Of a stretch of DNA of 64,000 bases, positions 10,861 through 22,287 are shown piece by piece (position 1 is the first letter of the stretch; each line of letters begins with the position of its first letter). Position numbers and translations under genes: made by a program. This DNA comes from Hirundichthys speculiger. Lineage: Eukaryota > Chordata > Actinopteri > Beloniformes > Exocoetidae. The stretch lies in contig JAGFBZ010000737.1 in the NCBI GenBank assembly GCA_018398805.1, forward strand, positions 484,312 through 548,311, given 5' to 3'. Under the pieces are notes generated by a model. The model had not been told where the DNA came from. It searched no databases and saw only the letters and a list, made by a program, of their open reading frames with translations.

Positions 10861-11815
10861 TCTTTCTGGTTTTGGTTAAAATTTAAAAGCATTTTGCATT
10901 TTGATCTTTTTTTTTAAATTTTTTTTTATTAATACTGTTCTGCTGAACAGTGTCTGGAACAATCTATTTCTCTCAGATTTTCAGGGAGAAATGCACAGTA
11001 ACCAGCAGTGTACCACATGATGATGTCTGAGGCATTCACTTAACAGGTCATTAGTGGGGGCATCTTCTTGATGTATCCCTAGAGGCCCGCCGTTTCCTCC
11101 TGGATAGTGGCTCTGACACTCACTAGTCCTTGGCCTCCCTCCTTTAACTTATAACCCTTTTTGACCAACTTGAATCTGGTATTGGGCTGGTGCTACGGCC
11201 AGTTCAGAGCTGGTTCTACTTTGGAGTCTTTTAAGAACTGGTTAACTTCACACAACAGAGACTCACCACAGACCCACATCATGACATCATCATGCCTCAT
11301 CCAATGTTGAACCTCCCCTTACTGAACTCAGAATTTTTGTATGAGACCACGATTCACAAAGGTCACAGGTATTTTCTTTCAAAGCCTGTCTCAATATCAC
11401 CAGTCTGCCTTTATAAATGATGTTGTAGTTGGTGTTTGTAAATGCTCATTGTTGTGATGGCATTTCCACATGTTACATCCTGCTACAAACACGATTTGTA
11501 GCTGCTGGTTTGCGTGTGGTCCATAAACACCAGCATGTGATAATAAAACATCCAAAAAGTTGTTTAATAATGATGATCTAAGCACTTTTATTAAATTCAG
11601 TTTAAAACAGCTGTTGTGAATGCAGCTTTATGTAGTAGAGCAGCAGATAACATTCATAAACACTGACTGTCCAGATGCTGACTGGCATCCATGAACAGCT
11701 ACAGGATTTATACCCATGGTGAAGTGGGATCCATAGGCTCCACATACAAAACATTAATGAAATTTACATGAAACATTTTTTCAAGACACTGAAAGTGCCT
11801 GAGTTTACAGAGTCT

Positions 11816-11913
11816 TAAAATAAATATAAAAGCTCTAATTGAACTTAGTTTGCACTAAACTGTCAGTATAGTTGACAAATGAAAAATGCACAGATAAATA
11901 TAAATGAAAAACA
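11816..11913 (+). repeat. Direct duplication, left copy
   Basis: About 95 bp containing AGCTCTAATTGAACTTAGTT, TGCACTAAACTGTCAGT and ATGCACAGATAAATAT is repeated at 12026-12127. The two copies flank a short Rex3-like fragment. Confidence 0.85.
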
Positions 11914-12025
11914 TCATCCTGCAGCCACTTGAATCGCGTTCACAATCTCATTCTTTTGGTCATGACCCACAGTTCATGACCATAGATGAGGGTAGGAACA
12001 AAGCGTCCGGTAAACTAAGAGCTGT
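11914..12025 (-). mobile_element. Rex3-like LINE fragment between direct duplicates
   Basis: The minus strand encodes FTGRFVPTLIYGHELWVMTK-like sequence, the same reverse-transcriptase segment as at 9895-9975. Only about 110 bp is present. Confidence 0.75.
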
Positions 12026-12127
12026 ATTAAATGAATATATAATAGCTCTAATTGAACTTAGTTTGCACTAAACTGTCAGTGTAGTCGACAGATGAAAAAT
12101 GCACAGATAAATATCAATGAAAAACAT
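12026..12127 (+). repeat. Direct duplication, right copy
   Basis: This is the second copy of the 11816-11913 segment, with a handful of substitutions and a two-base difference near its start. Confidence 0.85.
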
Positions 12128-12862
12128 TTTCATTGATTCAGTCATCAGCCAAAGTTTTGGACTGAGAAACTTAGTTTTTTGTGTCAGTTATTGCTATTTG
12201 ATAAAAAATGCAATTAATCGTGATTTATTACAATGCCTCTAATTAATTAGATTTTTTTTTTTTTTTAACCATGAGTGTTTACTTTTAATTTATTATCCTT
12301 TTCTTAGAAAACATAATTTTGGTCCTGTATAACATAATGCAGTTTCATCCCTTTGAGTACATTCATTCATATAAATATGTATTTTCCCACAGCTTGAGTA
12401 AAGTGCTTTTTTTTTTTTTTGTTAGTTTTTTTTTTTTTTTTTAAATGAACCTTGAAAGTGCTTGAATTTGACCTGAGAAAAAGTATACAAACCCTGACAG
12501 GAAGAATGACACCATTGCTTGATATTTCTAGCAACAACTGGGTTGTTTTTTTTTAGTTTTTTTTTTTTTTTCCTCTCAAAAGGACCCTTTTTTTCCACTT
12601 TTGAGTCAGCCTTAATGGCTTTCTACCTAAGTTCATCCCTTGGATTGCCCCTGTGTGTGTTTAGCACACAGAAAGACCTTGTGTTTATTCCATTACTGTA
12701 CTAAGTAAATATGGCATCTTAACTTTCAACCAGTTAGTCCAGTGAGTGGCAAAAAGAACAAAGGGCTGCAGGTCAATTTACCAAGACATTATTGCTTCAG
12801 TTACCTTCCTATTCCTGGAGCCAGTTTAATTGGATTGTGTATTAAACACATCTGGTCTAATT

Positions 12863-14906
12863 TCCATCAGGACACTCTTGGCCGTAGATCAATGATCGAG
12901 TTTATAGTCATATCATCTGATCTTCGGCCGTATGTCTTGAACACTCAGGTAAAGAGCTGAGCTGTCAACTGATCACTACCTGGTGGTGGGTTGGATCAGA
13001 TGGCGGGGGAGAATGCCGGTCAGACCTGGTAGGCCCAAACGTGTAGTGAGGGTTTACTAGGAACGTCTGGCAGAGGAACCTGTCAGAAAGATCTTCAACT
13101 CACACCTCCGACAGAACTTCAATCACATCCCGGGGGAGGCGGGGGACAGTGGCAGTGGCAGCTTTGGTGGTCTCTGAGGTGAAAACTCGGTTGTGGGAGG
13201 AGTTCGGTGAGGCCATGGAAAAAGACTTTCGATTGGCTCCACGGAGATTCTGGCAAACCGTCGGACTGCTCAAGCGGGGAAAGCAGTGCTTCACCAACAC
13301 TGTGTATAGTGGGGGTGGGGTGCTGCTGACCTCGACCGGAGATGTCGTTCAGCGGTAAGGAATACTTCGAGGACCTTCTCAATCCCAACAACATGTCTTC
13401 TGTGGAGGATGCTGAGCCTGTGGATTTAGAGGTGGACTTGTTTATTACTGGAGCTGAGGTCACTGAGGTAGTTAAGAAGCTGCACAGTGGCCGGGCTCCG
13501 TGGGGTGGACGAGATCCACCCTGATTTCCTGAAGGCTCTGGATGTTGTAGGACTGTCTTGGTTGACACGTCTCTGCAACATCACATGGAAATCGGGGGCA
13601 GTACCTCTGGATTGGCAGACCGGGGGGGTGGTCACACTCCTCAGCCTCCCTGGTAAGGTCTATGCAGGGGTGCTGGAGAAGAGAGTTCGATCGATTGTCG
13701 AATCCCGGATTCAGGAGGAACAATGCAGGTTCTGTCCTGGTCGTGGAACACTGGACCAGCACTATACCCTCACTAGGGTCCTGGAGGGAACATGGGATTT
13801 TGCCCAACCAATCCACATGTATTTTGGGGACTTGGACCGTGTCCCTCGGGGTGTCCTGTGGGGGGTACTCCAGGAGTATGGGGTGCTGGGCCCGTTGTTA
13901 CGGGCTGTCCAGTCCCTGTACAGATGGAGTGGGAGCTTGGTCCGCATTGCCGGTTGTAAGTCGGATTCGTTCTCAGTGAGAGTTGGACTCCGCTAGGGCT
14001 GCCCTTTGTCACGGATTCTGTTCATAACGTTTATGGACAGAATTTCTAGGCGCAGTCAAGGGGCGGAGGGGTTCCGGTTCGGTGGTGTCGGGATTTCGTC
14101 TCTGCTGTTTGCAGATGACGTGATCCTGTTGGCGCCATCGAGTGGGGATCTGCAGCTCTCGCTGGAGCGGTTCGCAGCCAAGTGTGAAGCGGCAGAGATG
14201 AGAATCAGCACCTCCAAATCTGAGACCATGGTCCTCAGTCGGAAAAGGGTAGAATGCCTCCTCTGGGTCAGGAGTGAGGTTCTGCCTCAAGTGGAGGAGT
14301 TTAAGTATCTCGGGGTCTTGTTCACGAGTGATGGGAGACGGATTGGTGCAGCATCTGCTGTGGTGTTGACTCTGTACCGCTCCGTTGTGGTGAGGAGAGA
14401 GCTGAGCCAAAAGGCAAGGCTCTCTGTTTACCGGTCGATCTTTGTTCCAACCCTCACCTATGGTCATGAACTGTGGGTAGTGACCGAAAGAATGAGATCG
14501 CGGATGCAAGTGGCGGAAATTAATTTTCTCTCCGCGGGATGGCTGGACTCTCTCTTTGAGATAAGGTGAGAAGTTCAGTCATTTGGGAAAGACTCAGTGT
14601 AGAGCCGCTGCTCCTTCACATCGAGAGGAGCCAGCTGAGGTTGTTCAGGCATCTAGTTAGGATGCCTCCCCGACGCCTCCCTGGAGAGGTGTTTCGGGCA
14701 TGTCCAACTGGGAGAAGACCATGGGGCAGGCCCAGGACCTGCTGGAGAGATCATGTCTTTCAGCTGGCCTGGGAGCACCTCGGGATTCTCCCAGAGGAGC
14801 TGGTGGAAGCGGCCGGGTGGGGGGGGGGGGGGTCTGGGCCTCTCTGCTGAAGCTGCTACCTCCGCGACCCGATTTCGGATCAAGCGGAAGTGGATGGATG
14901 GATGGT
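12863..14906 (+). mobile_element. Rex3-like (RTE clade) non-LTR retrotransposon, 5'-truncated and decayed
   Basis: The first part (12863-13010) encodes the end of an AP-type endonuclease (DTLGRRSMIEFIVISSDL, then LSTDHYLVVGWIRW). The reverse transcriptase follows: DEIHPDFLKAL at 13508, VPRGVLWGVLQEYGV at 13841, GLR-stop-GCPLS at 13987-14008 (TAG in the conserved GLRQGCPLS block), then SSLLFADDVILLA at 14096 holding the catalytic F-ADD. After it come VEEFKYLGVLFTSDG and PTLTYGHELWVVTERM, then the C-terminal IERSQLRLFRHLVRMPPRRL. The 3' end has a G14 run near 14819 and a (GGAT)n tail at 14890-14906, typical of Rex3. Several frameshifts and the TAG show it cannot move on its own. The clade call is from memory of teleost LINEs. 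Confidence 0.85.
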
Positions 14907-15139
14907 CTAATTTCTTTAATGTTACTAGTTTTAATGTATTTGCTTTGGTGTACAAGACTACTTAATCTACAACCTCTTTAGCTAATCTAGGTGGAAGTCA
15001 TTTTTACATTACAAGCAAAAGTCTTTGGCACAGATTACCATTGTGTTTTGTGTTACAGACATATACTATATGCTGATGACTTCATGATTCACATCTCTGT
15101 TACACTCACTTTTTTTTAATCTTCTCAACTTTATGCATC

Positions 15140-15521
15140 TGTGTTCATTTTCCAGCAGCTTGGTGGTTAGCACTGTCGCCTCACAGCAAGAAGGTCCCTG
15201 GTTCAAACATCAGCAGGGGCCTTTCTTTGTGGAGTTTGCATGTTCGCCTTGTGTTTGTGTGGGTTTTCTCCAGGTACTCCAGCTTCCTCCCACAGTCCAA
15301 AGACATGTATGTTAGGTTAATTGGTGGTTCTAAATTGCCCATAGAAGTGATTGAGAGTGTGCATGATTGTTCATCTTCAGGTTGCCCTGCAATGGACTGG
15401 CAACCTGTCCAGGGTGTACCCCTGTCCTTCGTCCGAAGTGAGGTGGGATAGACTCCAGCAGATCCCCATGACCCGACATAGAACTAAAGGGGTATGGATA
15501 ATGGATGGATGGATGGATGTT
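15140..15521 (+). mobile_element. tRNA-derived SINE with conserved core and (GGAT)n tail
   Basis: A tRNA-like head (TGGTGGTTAGCACTGTCGCC, then GGTTCAAACAT as B box) is followed by the common fish core TGTGGAGTTTGCATGTTCGC and CTTCCTCCCACAGTCCAAAG. It ends in GGATGGATGGATGG, just 48 bp before a fam120c exon. It is not a functional tRNA: there is no cloverleaf 3' half. Confidence 0.75.
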
Positions 15522-15568
15522 CAGTTAATTAATGCTGCCATTTTCCATTTGTGTGTGTTACCTCTTAG

Positions 15569-15778
15569 GTAGAGAAGGTGGATGCCCGAGGCGTGCAGCT
15601 GTGTGCTCTCTTTATGGCTGGTGTTGACACAGCATTATTCATCAATGATGTCTGTGGGCAACCATTACCATGGGAACACTGCTGCCCCTGGGGTTTCTTT
15701 GACGGCAAACTGTTCCAGAGCAAACTTGCTCGGGCCACCCGTGATCGGGCTGCCTTGCTGGACATGTGCGAGGGGCAG
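15569..15778 (+). CDS. fam120c: fam120c coding exon
   Basis: Seventy in-phase codons encode VEKVDARGVQLCALFMAGVD, then CGQPLPWEHCCPW, then FFDGKLFQSKLARATRD and LLDMCEGQ. This is the conserved Cys/Trp-rich block of FAM120A and FAM120C. The acceptor is TTACCTCTTAG|GTA and the donor GGGCAG|GTATGA, both phase 0. No irregularity was seen. Confidence 0.96.
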
Positions 15779-16147
15779 GTATGAAGCAGAATGTGCATTC
15801 CTCTTTTTGAGCTGGAGTAATAGTTTATAGAAAGACAGAAAGCAAAATAGAGGAGTTAAACTGAAAGGGCTGAAACATTGAGGCAGCATTAGAGAAGTAC
15901 CAATTATACAGCAGTTTCCTCGTCAATCTGAGGTAGTTTAAAGTGCCTTATTTTTAGTTTTAATGCCCTATTCACAATAGACTAGTATTACCTGGGGACC
16001 TGCAGTGATATGTGATAATGACTGAGGTTCGTCATGATATTAATCCAGTGCCAATGTGTAATTTCTGTGGTATGTAAAGTAAAAAATCCACCACATATTG
16101 CCCACTCTATGCAAACACAGAGGTCAGATTCCCCTAGCTGCCTTTTT

Positions 16148-16194
<47 letters not shown>

Positions 16195-16216
16195 TATATG
16201 TATATATGTGTGTGTA

Positions 16217-16267
<51 letters not shown>

Positions 16268-16275
16268 GTGTATAT

Positions 16276-16320
<45 letters not shown>
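16148..16320. repeat. Compound (TA)n/(TG)n microsatellite
   Basis: About 170 bp of alternating purine-pyrimidine sequence, mostly TA with TGTG interruptions, ends directly at the left end of the hAT-like element. The Ile-Tyr-rich frames it creates on both strands are artefacts. Confidence 0.97.
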
Positions 16321-16321
<1 letters not shown>

Positions 16322-16469
16322 TAGGGCTGGGCAACGATTAAAATTGTTTATCGCGATTAATTGTATGATTTCCTTGATTAATCACGATTTGTATACACAA
16401 AATAAAATATTTCAAAAGTAGTGCAAAATGTACTTTTATTGAAATGTTCTGCTGCCACGTGAACTAAAG

Positions 16470-17884
16470 TAGGTTTTCTCAACGGGGGCGCCCCAGGGGG
16501 CGTTCTGGACCCTTGGGGGGCGCTGGAAACGTCAGGACTGAGAGGGGGGCTCTCAGGCACAAATGAGGGGCGCCATGTCTTGAGAACTCTATCTTAAACT
16601 TCCATTGTTTCACAAGGTTTTTTTTATAGTTCTTATAGTTATTTATGTTTCAATAAAATGATGTGCTCAGATTTCCTTTTAAAAAATAAAGCTGCTGTCT
16701 GAGACTAAAAAACCCCGAGTCTGCTGCTTCCATGACTTGGTAAAATCTCCTTTCCTCTCTACGTCAAAATCAGACGAGCCAAGCGTTATCGGTCACCAGG
16801 TAATGCCCATAAACGCAGCAGCAGAGAAACCCCTTTCCAGCATATTTCACGGGCTTCATTCAACAACCAATGAAAACATACACAATCAAGACTACTTTAT
16901 CACGTTTAATCACAAACATTTACAGTACAATCAAAAATGGCAGAAAACGAGAAAACGTGCCGGCAGTACAATACTAATTACATAAATTATGGATTTTTTC
17001 CATCACAGAGAACATCTGCCGATGTGCTGCTATGTGAGCAGGTGTTCTCCAATGTAGCCATGAAGCCGTCGCGATTACAGGAGCATCTTTCTAAAAGAAC
17101 ATCCAGACAAAGCATCTCAAGACTCGGCTTACTTAACACGGATTCAGCCAAACTCTCCACTTGCAGACAAAAAACCAAAATCGTCTGAATGTCGTGAGCT
17201 CTGGTGCATTCAGGTTTAAGCTCATGGTGATGTCTCCAGATGTGAAAAAGCTGGCAGCAGCCCACCAAGCGCAGGGCTCCCAGTAAAAATGAAGAGCAGC
17301 AGTCGTTCCTTTTTGTGAATAGTCTTTCTTCTTTTTTCCTCGTTGCCAGGCCATGCCTTGTCAGTAGTCTACTCCTAAAATGACCGTTTTAAATGTTAAA
17401 GGTGCATTAATTGACGTACGAGTGCTTCCAGGTTTTGATTAGTTAATTTACCGCTGGTTACGTAAAGTGTGCATGATGTTGTTGGCATCTTCAATTAGCC
17501 TCAATTAGCCTACCCATAAAACAGATTTTCAACAAATTCTGCTGTGGTGGTATTTTTTCTTAGTCCCAAGAATTTATTTACAAATGTTGTGATGAATTTA
17601 AAAATCATAAAAGGCGGTGTGGCCTTTCTCTCTGTAGAAAGATCAATTTGATTTAAATTCAATCTCGCAGTTCAATCTCAGAAATTCCGCCTCACAGTCC
17701 AGAAGATCAATTGAAGAGATTTCGGTCCCAGTGCATTTAAAGTATTATATTATTATTTCCATTTTATTACCATTTCCACAAATTAAAATCCATGCTTACA
17801 TGCACAAGCACATTTTTCATTTTTTTTCTTTTTTTCCCTGGGGGGGGGGGGGGGGGTTTGTTCAAAAAAGGTTGAGAACCACTG
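16470..17884 (+). mobile_element. Nested hAT element with perfect 8-bp target duplication
   Basis: The left end is TAGGTTTTCTCAAC, the right end GGTTGAGAACCACTG. Both sides are flanked by AACTAAAG (16462-16469 and 17885-17892). The paralogous copy at 458-790 has only one AACTAAAG and no insert, so the boundaries are sure. The 1415-bp body carries a broken transposase start (16937-17188), a GC-rich left end and a G17 run at 17840-17856. Confidence 0.92.
16937..17188 (+). pseudogene. BED zinc-finger part of a hAT transposase, broken
   Basis: The frame begins with Met and an NYINYGF motif, then jumps to LLCEQVFSNVAMKPSRLQEH, the second half of a BED-type finger as in ZBED/hAT transposases (Cys, VFSN.AMKPS, HL). 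The first Cys of the finger is not seen; the join around residues 24-30 looks like an internal deletion. The frame stops at 83 residues. A later stretch at 17215-17285 (SPDVKKLAAAHQAQGS) in another frame resembles sequence after the BED domain. Host-derived ZBED genes are intact and longer, so this is transposon debris. Confidence 0.7.
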
Positions 17885-19197
17885 AACTAAAGTGTCATTA
17901 CATTTGTTGGTCAAACACTTTTAACATCAGCACTTGTCAAGTAACACATATTTAGTGTAAATATCATCTTAAAAAAATGTAAAATAATAGCTTATTGCCA
18001 CTGCCAGGGCATTAATGTCATCCTGTTTTTATAAAAAATAAAACAAAAGTCTACAAACAAAATCCAACAAAATTATTGTGGCTCAGCACAATCAGAACAT
18101 TAAAACAGGTAATTTCTGAGGTAACAGCAGAAACTTTTAACGGGGAGTTCAACTTGGCAGTTGTTACAAATAATCTTGTTTCTGTCAAATCCTCTGTCTG
18201 GGAGAACTTTAAAATAAAAATTGGTAAAGTTCAGTAACTTTACCAATCCGTGTATCCCTCATTCTTTCTATTTTTAATTGTCATTCAAAAATAAAAATAA
18301 AAATTAAAAAGTGACATATTATTATGTTTTCCGTTTTTTAGTCTTGCACAAAAAAACCCGAAAAATATTATATTATTTTTCAATTTTAGACTTGGATCAA
18401 AAATATGAATTTAAAAAATGGGCCACAGAACTGAATTTGTTTTATAATCAAGGACTGGACTTTCTGTTGTCATTACACATCTGTGCCACTAGATGGAGCC
18501 GCACTGAAGTAACCAGCTAGAGAACAGCAGGACAGTGAATGCATGGAGCAGATCTGATGTAACATGGAGGAATGACGCAAAAGATTTGTTGCAGTCCAGA
18601 ATTTTTTTTTAAAGACAGAATTGTTAATATTGCTACCTGAATTGCTAACCGAACTGTAAAGTACACGGATTTTTACCGTTCTCCATGTCTGTTTTGGCTT
18701 TTCCTTATGTTTACCTGCAATTGTCTTTCGGTTCCGCAGCAGCCAGTAACAGACTTTTCAAAACAAAAGCATGTGAGCAACGTGGGTTAACGCGCGATAA
18801 AATAAATGTTGGCGTTAATAAATTAATGCGTTAACGCAATAATAACGTGTTAACTTGCCCAGCCCAAATATATTTATTTATTTATTTATGAGGGGGGGAC
18901 CTAAATCCAAGCAGAGTCTGACAGCACAAAACCTTCAATACAACAGAAACTCATGTCGTTTGTTTACTGTTACTATGGTAACGTAAGGACGTGTCATTTT
19001 TTAGTTTTTTCAACTGTTGAAATGTGATGCATTGTCAATGGATTATTCAAAATTTATATTCATTAAATGTTATTTAACAAAACACAAGATACCACACCCA
19101 ATGATTGTCTGTAATTAATAGTAAAACGCAGACTTCCCTAACCCTGTGTCAACAAAACACATGGAGCAGCTGTAACACATGTTGATTTAAAGGGTAG

Positions 19198-19362
19198 CTC
19201 ATCTGGTGGCGCAGTGGTTAGGGCAGGCAGCCCATGTACAGTCCTCGTGCGGCTGGTTGCAGGTTCGACTCCCGACCCTTTGTGTCTTCCCTGTTCTCTC
19301 TGCCCTGTTTCTTGTCTCTCCTTATCTGTCAAATAAAGGCCACTAGTGCCAAAAAAAAAAAA
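19198..19362 (+). mobile_element. tRNA-derived SINE
   Basis: The head TGGCGCAGTGGTTAGGGCAG holds a Pol III A box and GGTTCGACTCC a B box. The body ends CTGTCAAATAAAGGCCACTA plus A12. Imperfect flanks GGTAGCTC (19193-19200) and GATAGCTC (19362-19369) are a likely target duplication. Decayed relatives lie at 3495-3640 and 8918-9000 in reverse. Confidence 0.85.
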
Positions 19363-19580
19363 GATAGCTCTTGCTTATGTTATACCCCATTTACTATTGG
19401 CAAAACTAACTTGTATTCCTCAGAGAGAGAGTACTAAAAAAAGAACTGGCCACTATCTGCACCTGAATATTCAAAAAAAGAATAAGTGGAGTTAAGTGAC
19501 CAAGTCTTGAAGAGCTGTGCTTCATTGACATTTAGTTATCACTAAAAATAAAAATCTAAAGCATAAACGTGAACAAAACG

Positions 19581-19603
19581 GTGTGTGTGTGTGTGTGTGT
19601 GTG
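19581..19603 (+). repeat. (TG)n microsatellite
   Basis: Eleven TG units lie 60 bp upstream of the fam120c acceptor. Confidence 0.95.
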
Positions 19604-19662
19604 GTGCATTTTTATCATTAACTTAATACAACTTAAACAATCCGTTCCTGTCTATCTTGCAG

Positions 19663-19900
19663 GATGAGCTGGTGTCAAAGGTTGAGAAGATGCGTCAGGC
19701 AATCCTCGAGGGCATCAACTTGTCTCGCCCTCCCCCTCCTCCGCCCCCTCTTCCACCTCCTGCCTTCCTTCCACCTGCCATGGTGCCCCCTTTCTATCCC
19801 ATGCATCCTCTCTATCCACCCCGCCCTATGGGCGGCATCCCTCCTCATCACCCACATCATCCACATCACCCTACCCAACATAGACCTAGAGCTTTCCCAG
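19663..19900 (+). CDS. fam120c: fam120c coding exon with Pro and His-Pro tracts
   Basis: The exon encodes DELVSKVEKMRQAILEGINL, the helix conserved in FAM120A/C, and then a low-complexity tail: SRPPPPPPPLPPPAFLPPAM, PPFYPMHPLYPPRPMGG, and a HHP repeat (HHPHHPHHP). The acceptor is CTTGCAG|GAT (phase 0). The donor CCCAG|GTAAAG leaves one base (phase 1), completed as Gly by the next exon. The MVPPFYP...YPPRPMG pattern resembles the C paralogue; FAM120A differs here. Proline-rich motifs of this kind can bind SH3 domains, but binding is not shown here. Confidence 0.94.
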
Positions 19901-20988
19901 GTAAAGACATGCTTTCATTTTACTTATTTATCTACAGACACTTTAAACATATTGACCTTATAAACTCTTTTTGCTTTGTGCTGACAATTTTATGTAATTG
20001 ATTTCAATCTGATAATAAGCAGATTTAAAAAAAAATTTAATTGTGGAAAGGTGAGAAAATGAAGTATACACACAATTAACACTATTGATTCTTTCATTTT
20101 CATTCATTTTTTTCATTGTAAAGAGGGGAAAAATGGAGAGCTACTGACAAAGATATCTCAAACCAAAGAGATTGTGATGTATAGCAGCATTCTGTTCTGA
20201 TTTAAAAATTTTAACATCTTGGGATCTTTTTAAAGTTCACAGCCAGAAGATTTCCATTTGCTTACACACATTCGTTTTATGCTTTAAAAAATGGAAGTTA
20301 GGGAGCCTGCCCTCTCCCGAAAAGCCTGCCAACTGATCAACTTCCCCGACCTGAATAGGCACTGCCTTCCATTTTGTAATTGCTGTAATGAAATTTGAAA
20401 GATGAAAAGCAGTTATCTGCATGCAAAGATGATGTACACTCCCAGTGCAGGATATGTTATGAAGTTTTCCATTGAAATCAAAGACTAGAATAGGACAATG
20501 TCAAGATTCAACTGAATAATATTTAATTAATCTCCAAAGGTCTGTCCATTTATTAATCCAAAGGGATAAACTGAAGCAAAAAAACTCCAGAATTTGTTTG
20601 TTGGAAATGAGACAAGTTCCCCAAAGGAAATCAAACTGCTACAGCAATAATTAACAAAACAATAGGATTCATTATTCTGGATGACCAGTCCATGTTGGTT
20701 TTTCAAAATGCCCTATGTTGCTTCTTACATGAACATCTGAAGCCGTGGAATAGATTCTCAGGTCCTAATTACATCACATAAACGGCTTTCTCCAAACAGT
20801 ATGAGACTAAACATATAAAATGTAATTTAAGAGATTAAACAGTGGACATTTGGACTTCCAGTGTGTTCAGCCCACATTTAAAAGAAGCTGAACAAGTTAA
20901 AACACCCACCCGACCATCCCAAATTGTTCAATATTACCAAATCCTCTGTATTTTGAAAATTCGAGAAAGAGTTCAGTTCAACTTTATG

Positions 20989-21046
20989 AGGGCCCGAGCA
21001 CCAAGGATGCGAGGACTCTATTGTATTTCGAATGTTTTTTATTATT
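20989..21046 (+). repeat. 'GGGCCCGAGCACC' repeat, left fragment
   Basis: GGGCCCGAGCACCAAGGATG and TTGTATTTCGAATGTTTTTT begin a repeat also seen at 22290, 22362, 41888 and 57968. It is interrupted here by the element at 21047-22276. Confidence 0.7.
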
Positions 21047-22276
21047 ACCTCCGCCAAGGAGGTAATGTTTTTGCCGGCGTTTATCTGTCTGTTTGTCTGT
21101 ATGTTTGTTTGTCTGTGTTCAAGATAACCCAAAAAGTTATGGGTGAATTTTGATGAAATTTTCAGGAGTTGTCAAAAATGTGAAAAGGAAGGACTGATTT
21201 CCATTTTGGGTGTGATCCGGAAGAAATCCTGGTTTCTGGATCACTTTTAAATTTTCTATAACATTGCGGTCAATGGGGCCAAAAATTTTGTTTCTCAATA
21301 TCTCCGTTAATTATTGCCCAAAACTCATGAAATTTGACTCAGGGATTGACAGTGGGTACCTCTGTCAAATTTCAAAGCCTGATCTGGATCTGATCCTGAA
21401 GGCGGATTTGATCGCAGTCTCAGGGCTTAAAGTATTCTGGCACCGTGCCAGATTTCCGATTTCCGGCGAGTGCCATTTTGCTGGAGGGAGTGGGGATTTT
21501 TATATTTTAAAAATCACTTTTGATTTCACAAGTTCATCTGCCAATGATATGAGAGGAACACAACTCTCTCTAAACATAACTTTATTTGCCGATCAGATGT
21601 AGAACAGGGCAGGTTTTGGAAAAAAAAAACGTGCTTCAGCCGAGTCCGATGTTGCATAGATGCTCGGTTGTCCAGCAGAGAGAGTATCGTCGGAAAGTAG
21701 GATGGAGAGTAAAATCTTGAATCCTGAGAAATATGCTCTCCTAATTGATAAAGGATTAGAAATGGCACCGGGTATGGATAGAAGAGAGAGGGGAAAAAAA
21801 ACAATTAGTCTTTTGGTAGCTGGTGTAAGAAGAAACAGGTGCTTCTGCACTTTGTGCTCCAGAAAGCTTGTATATGCAACTCTCTATAAAAAAAGTGCCA
21901 CCATGTTACAAATCAGAGCCGCTCATAGAGCTGCTGTTTGGACTCTACAACAGTGGTCCCCAACCTTTTTTGCGCCACGGACCAGTTAAATGTCAGGCAA
22001 TATTTTCTCGGACCGGTCTAGAAAATATGCCGAAGATAAATACACTAAATAAAATGATACGGCCGGTGTTGTGAAATTTCTTCCTACTCATAATATCTTC
22101 CTGCCCGAGTTGACTGCGCATGCGTATAGCAGCAACTTCAGAAGGCCATAATATTCTGCTGCCTGACCGTTATCGTGGAAGAGAAAAGGTTAGTTTCTTG
22201 TATTTTTCTGTAAATTGCTATATGGGGGAATTGTTGCGCTTGGCGGAGGTCTGCGCTCTCCAAGTGCTTTTCTAGT
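21047..22276 (+). mobile_element. Non-autonomous DNA element with CTCCGCCAAGG inverted ends
   Basis: The left end ACCTCCGCCAAGGAGGTAAT and the right end GCGCTTGGCGGAGGTCTGCG carry inverted CTCCGCCAAG / CTTGGCGGAG. The flanks are TTATTATTA-type sequence of the surrounding repeat. The body includes GTGTGATCCGGAAGAAATCC and a probable nested insertion from 21951. No transposase frame is present. A right-end fragment is at 3345-3426. Confidence 0.65.
21951..22190 (+). mobile_element. hAT-type end (CAGTGGTCCCCAACC), partial
   Basis: CAGTGGTCCCCAACCTTTTT followed by GCGCCACGGACC is the typical end of a widespread hAT family. The opposite end and the 8-bp duplicate could not be found, so the right limit is approximate. 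Confidence 0.55.
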
Positions 22277-22287
22277 TATTATTGTTA

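Larger units (their letters stand above)
9729..15568 (+). other. fam120c: fam120c intron filled with LINE, Tc1 and SINE remnants
   Basis: The intron runs from GTGAGA at 9559 to the acceptor CCTCTTAG at 15561-15568. Apart from the repeats listed separately, 10880-11800 and 12130-12860 show only AT-rich sequence and T runs. Confidence 0.7.
16322..18866 (+). mobile_element. hAT-like element (outer), with inverted ends GGGCTGGGCAA
   Basis: The left end TAGGGCTGGGCAACGATTAA and the right end TTAACTTGCCCAGCCCA are inverted copies over about 12 bp. Both ends are followed by the GCGATTAAT/ATTAATGCG type sequence common in teleost hAT MITEs. It contains a nested hAT (16470-17884). Without it the outer element is about 1.1 kb, too small and without a frame for transposase. 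A reversed partial copy is at 458-790. The flanks are AT microsatellite, so its own target duplication cannot be read. Confidence 0.75.

Noticed and set aside
16098..16421. Long Ile-Tyr ORFs on both strands
   Set aside because: These are translated (TA)n/(TG)n sequence; the same applies to 39645-40147.
19198..19290. tRNA gene candidate with A and B boxes
   Set aside because: No cloverleaf 3' half; the body and A-rich tail show a SINE.
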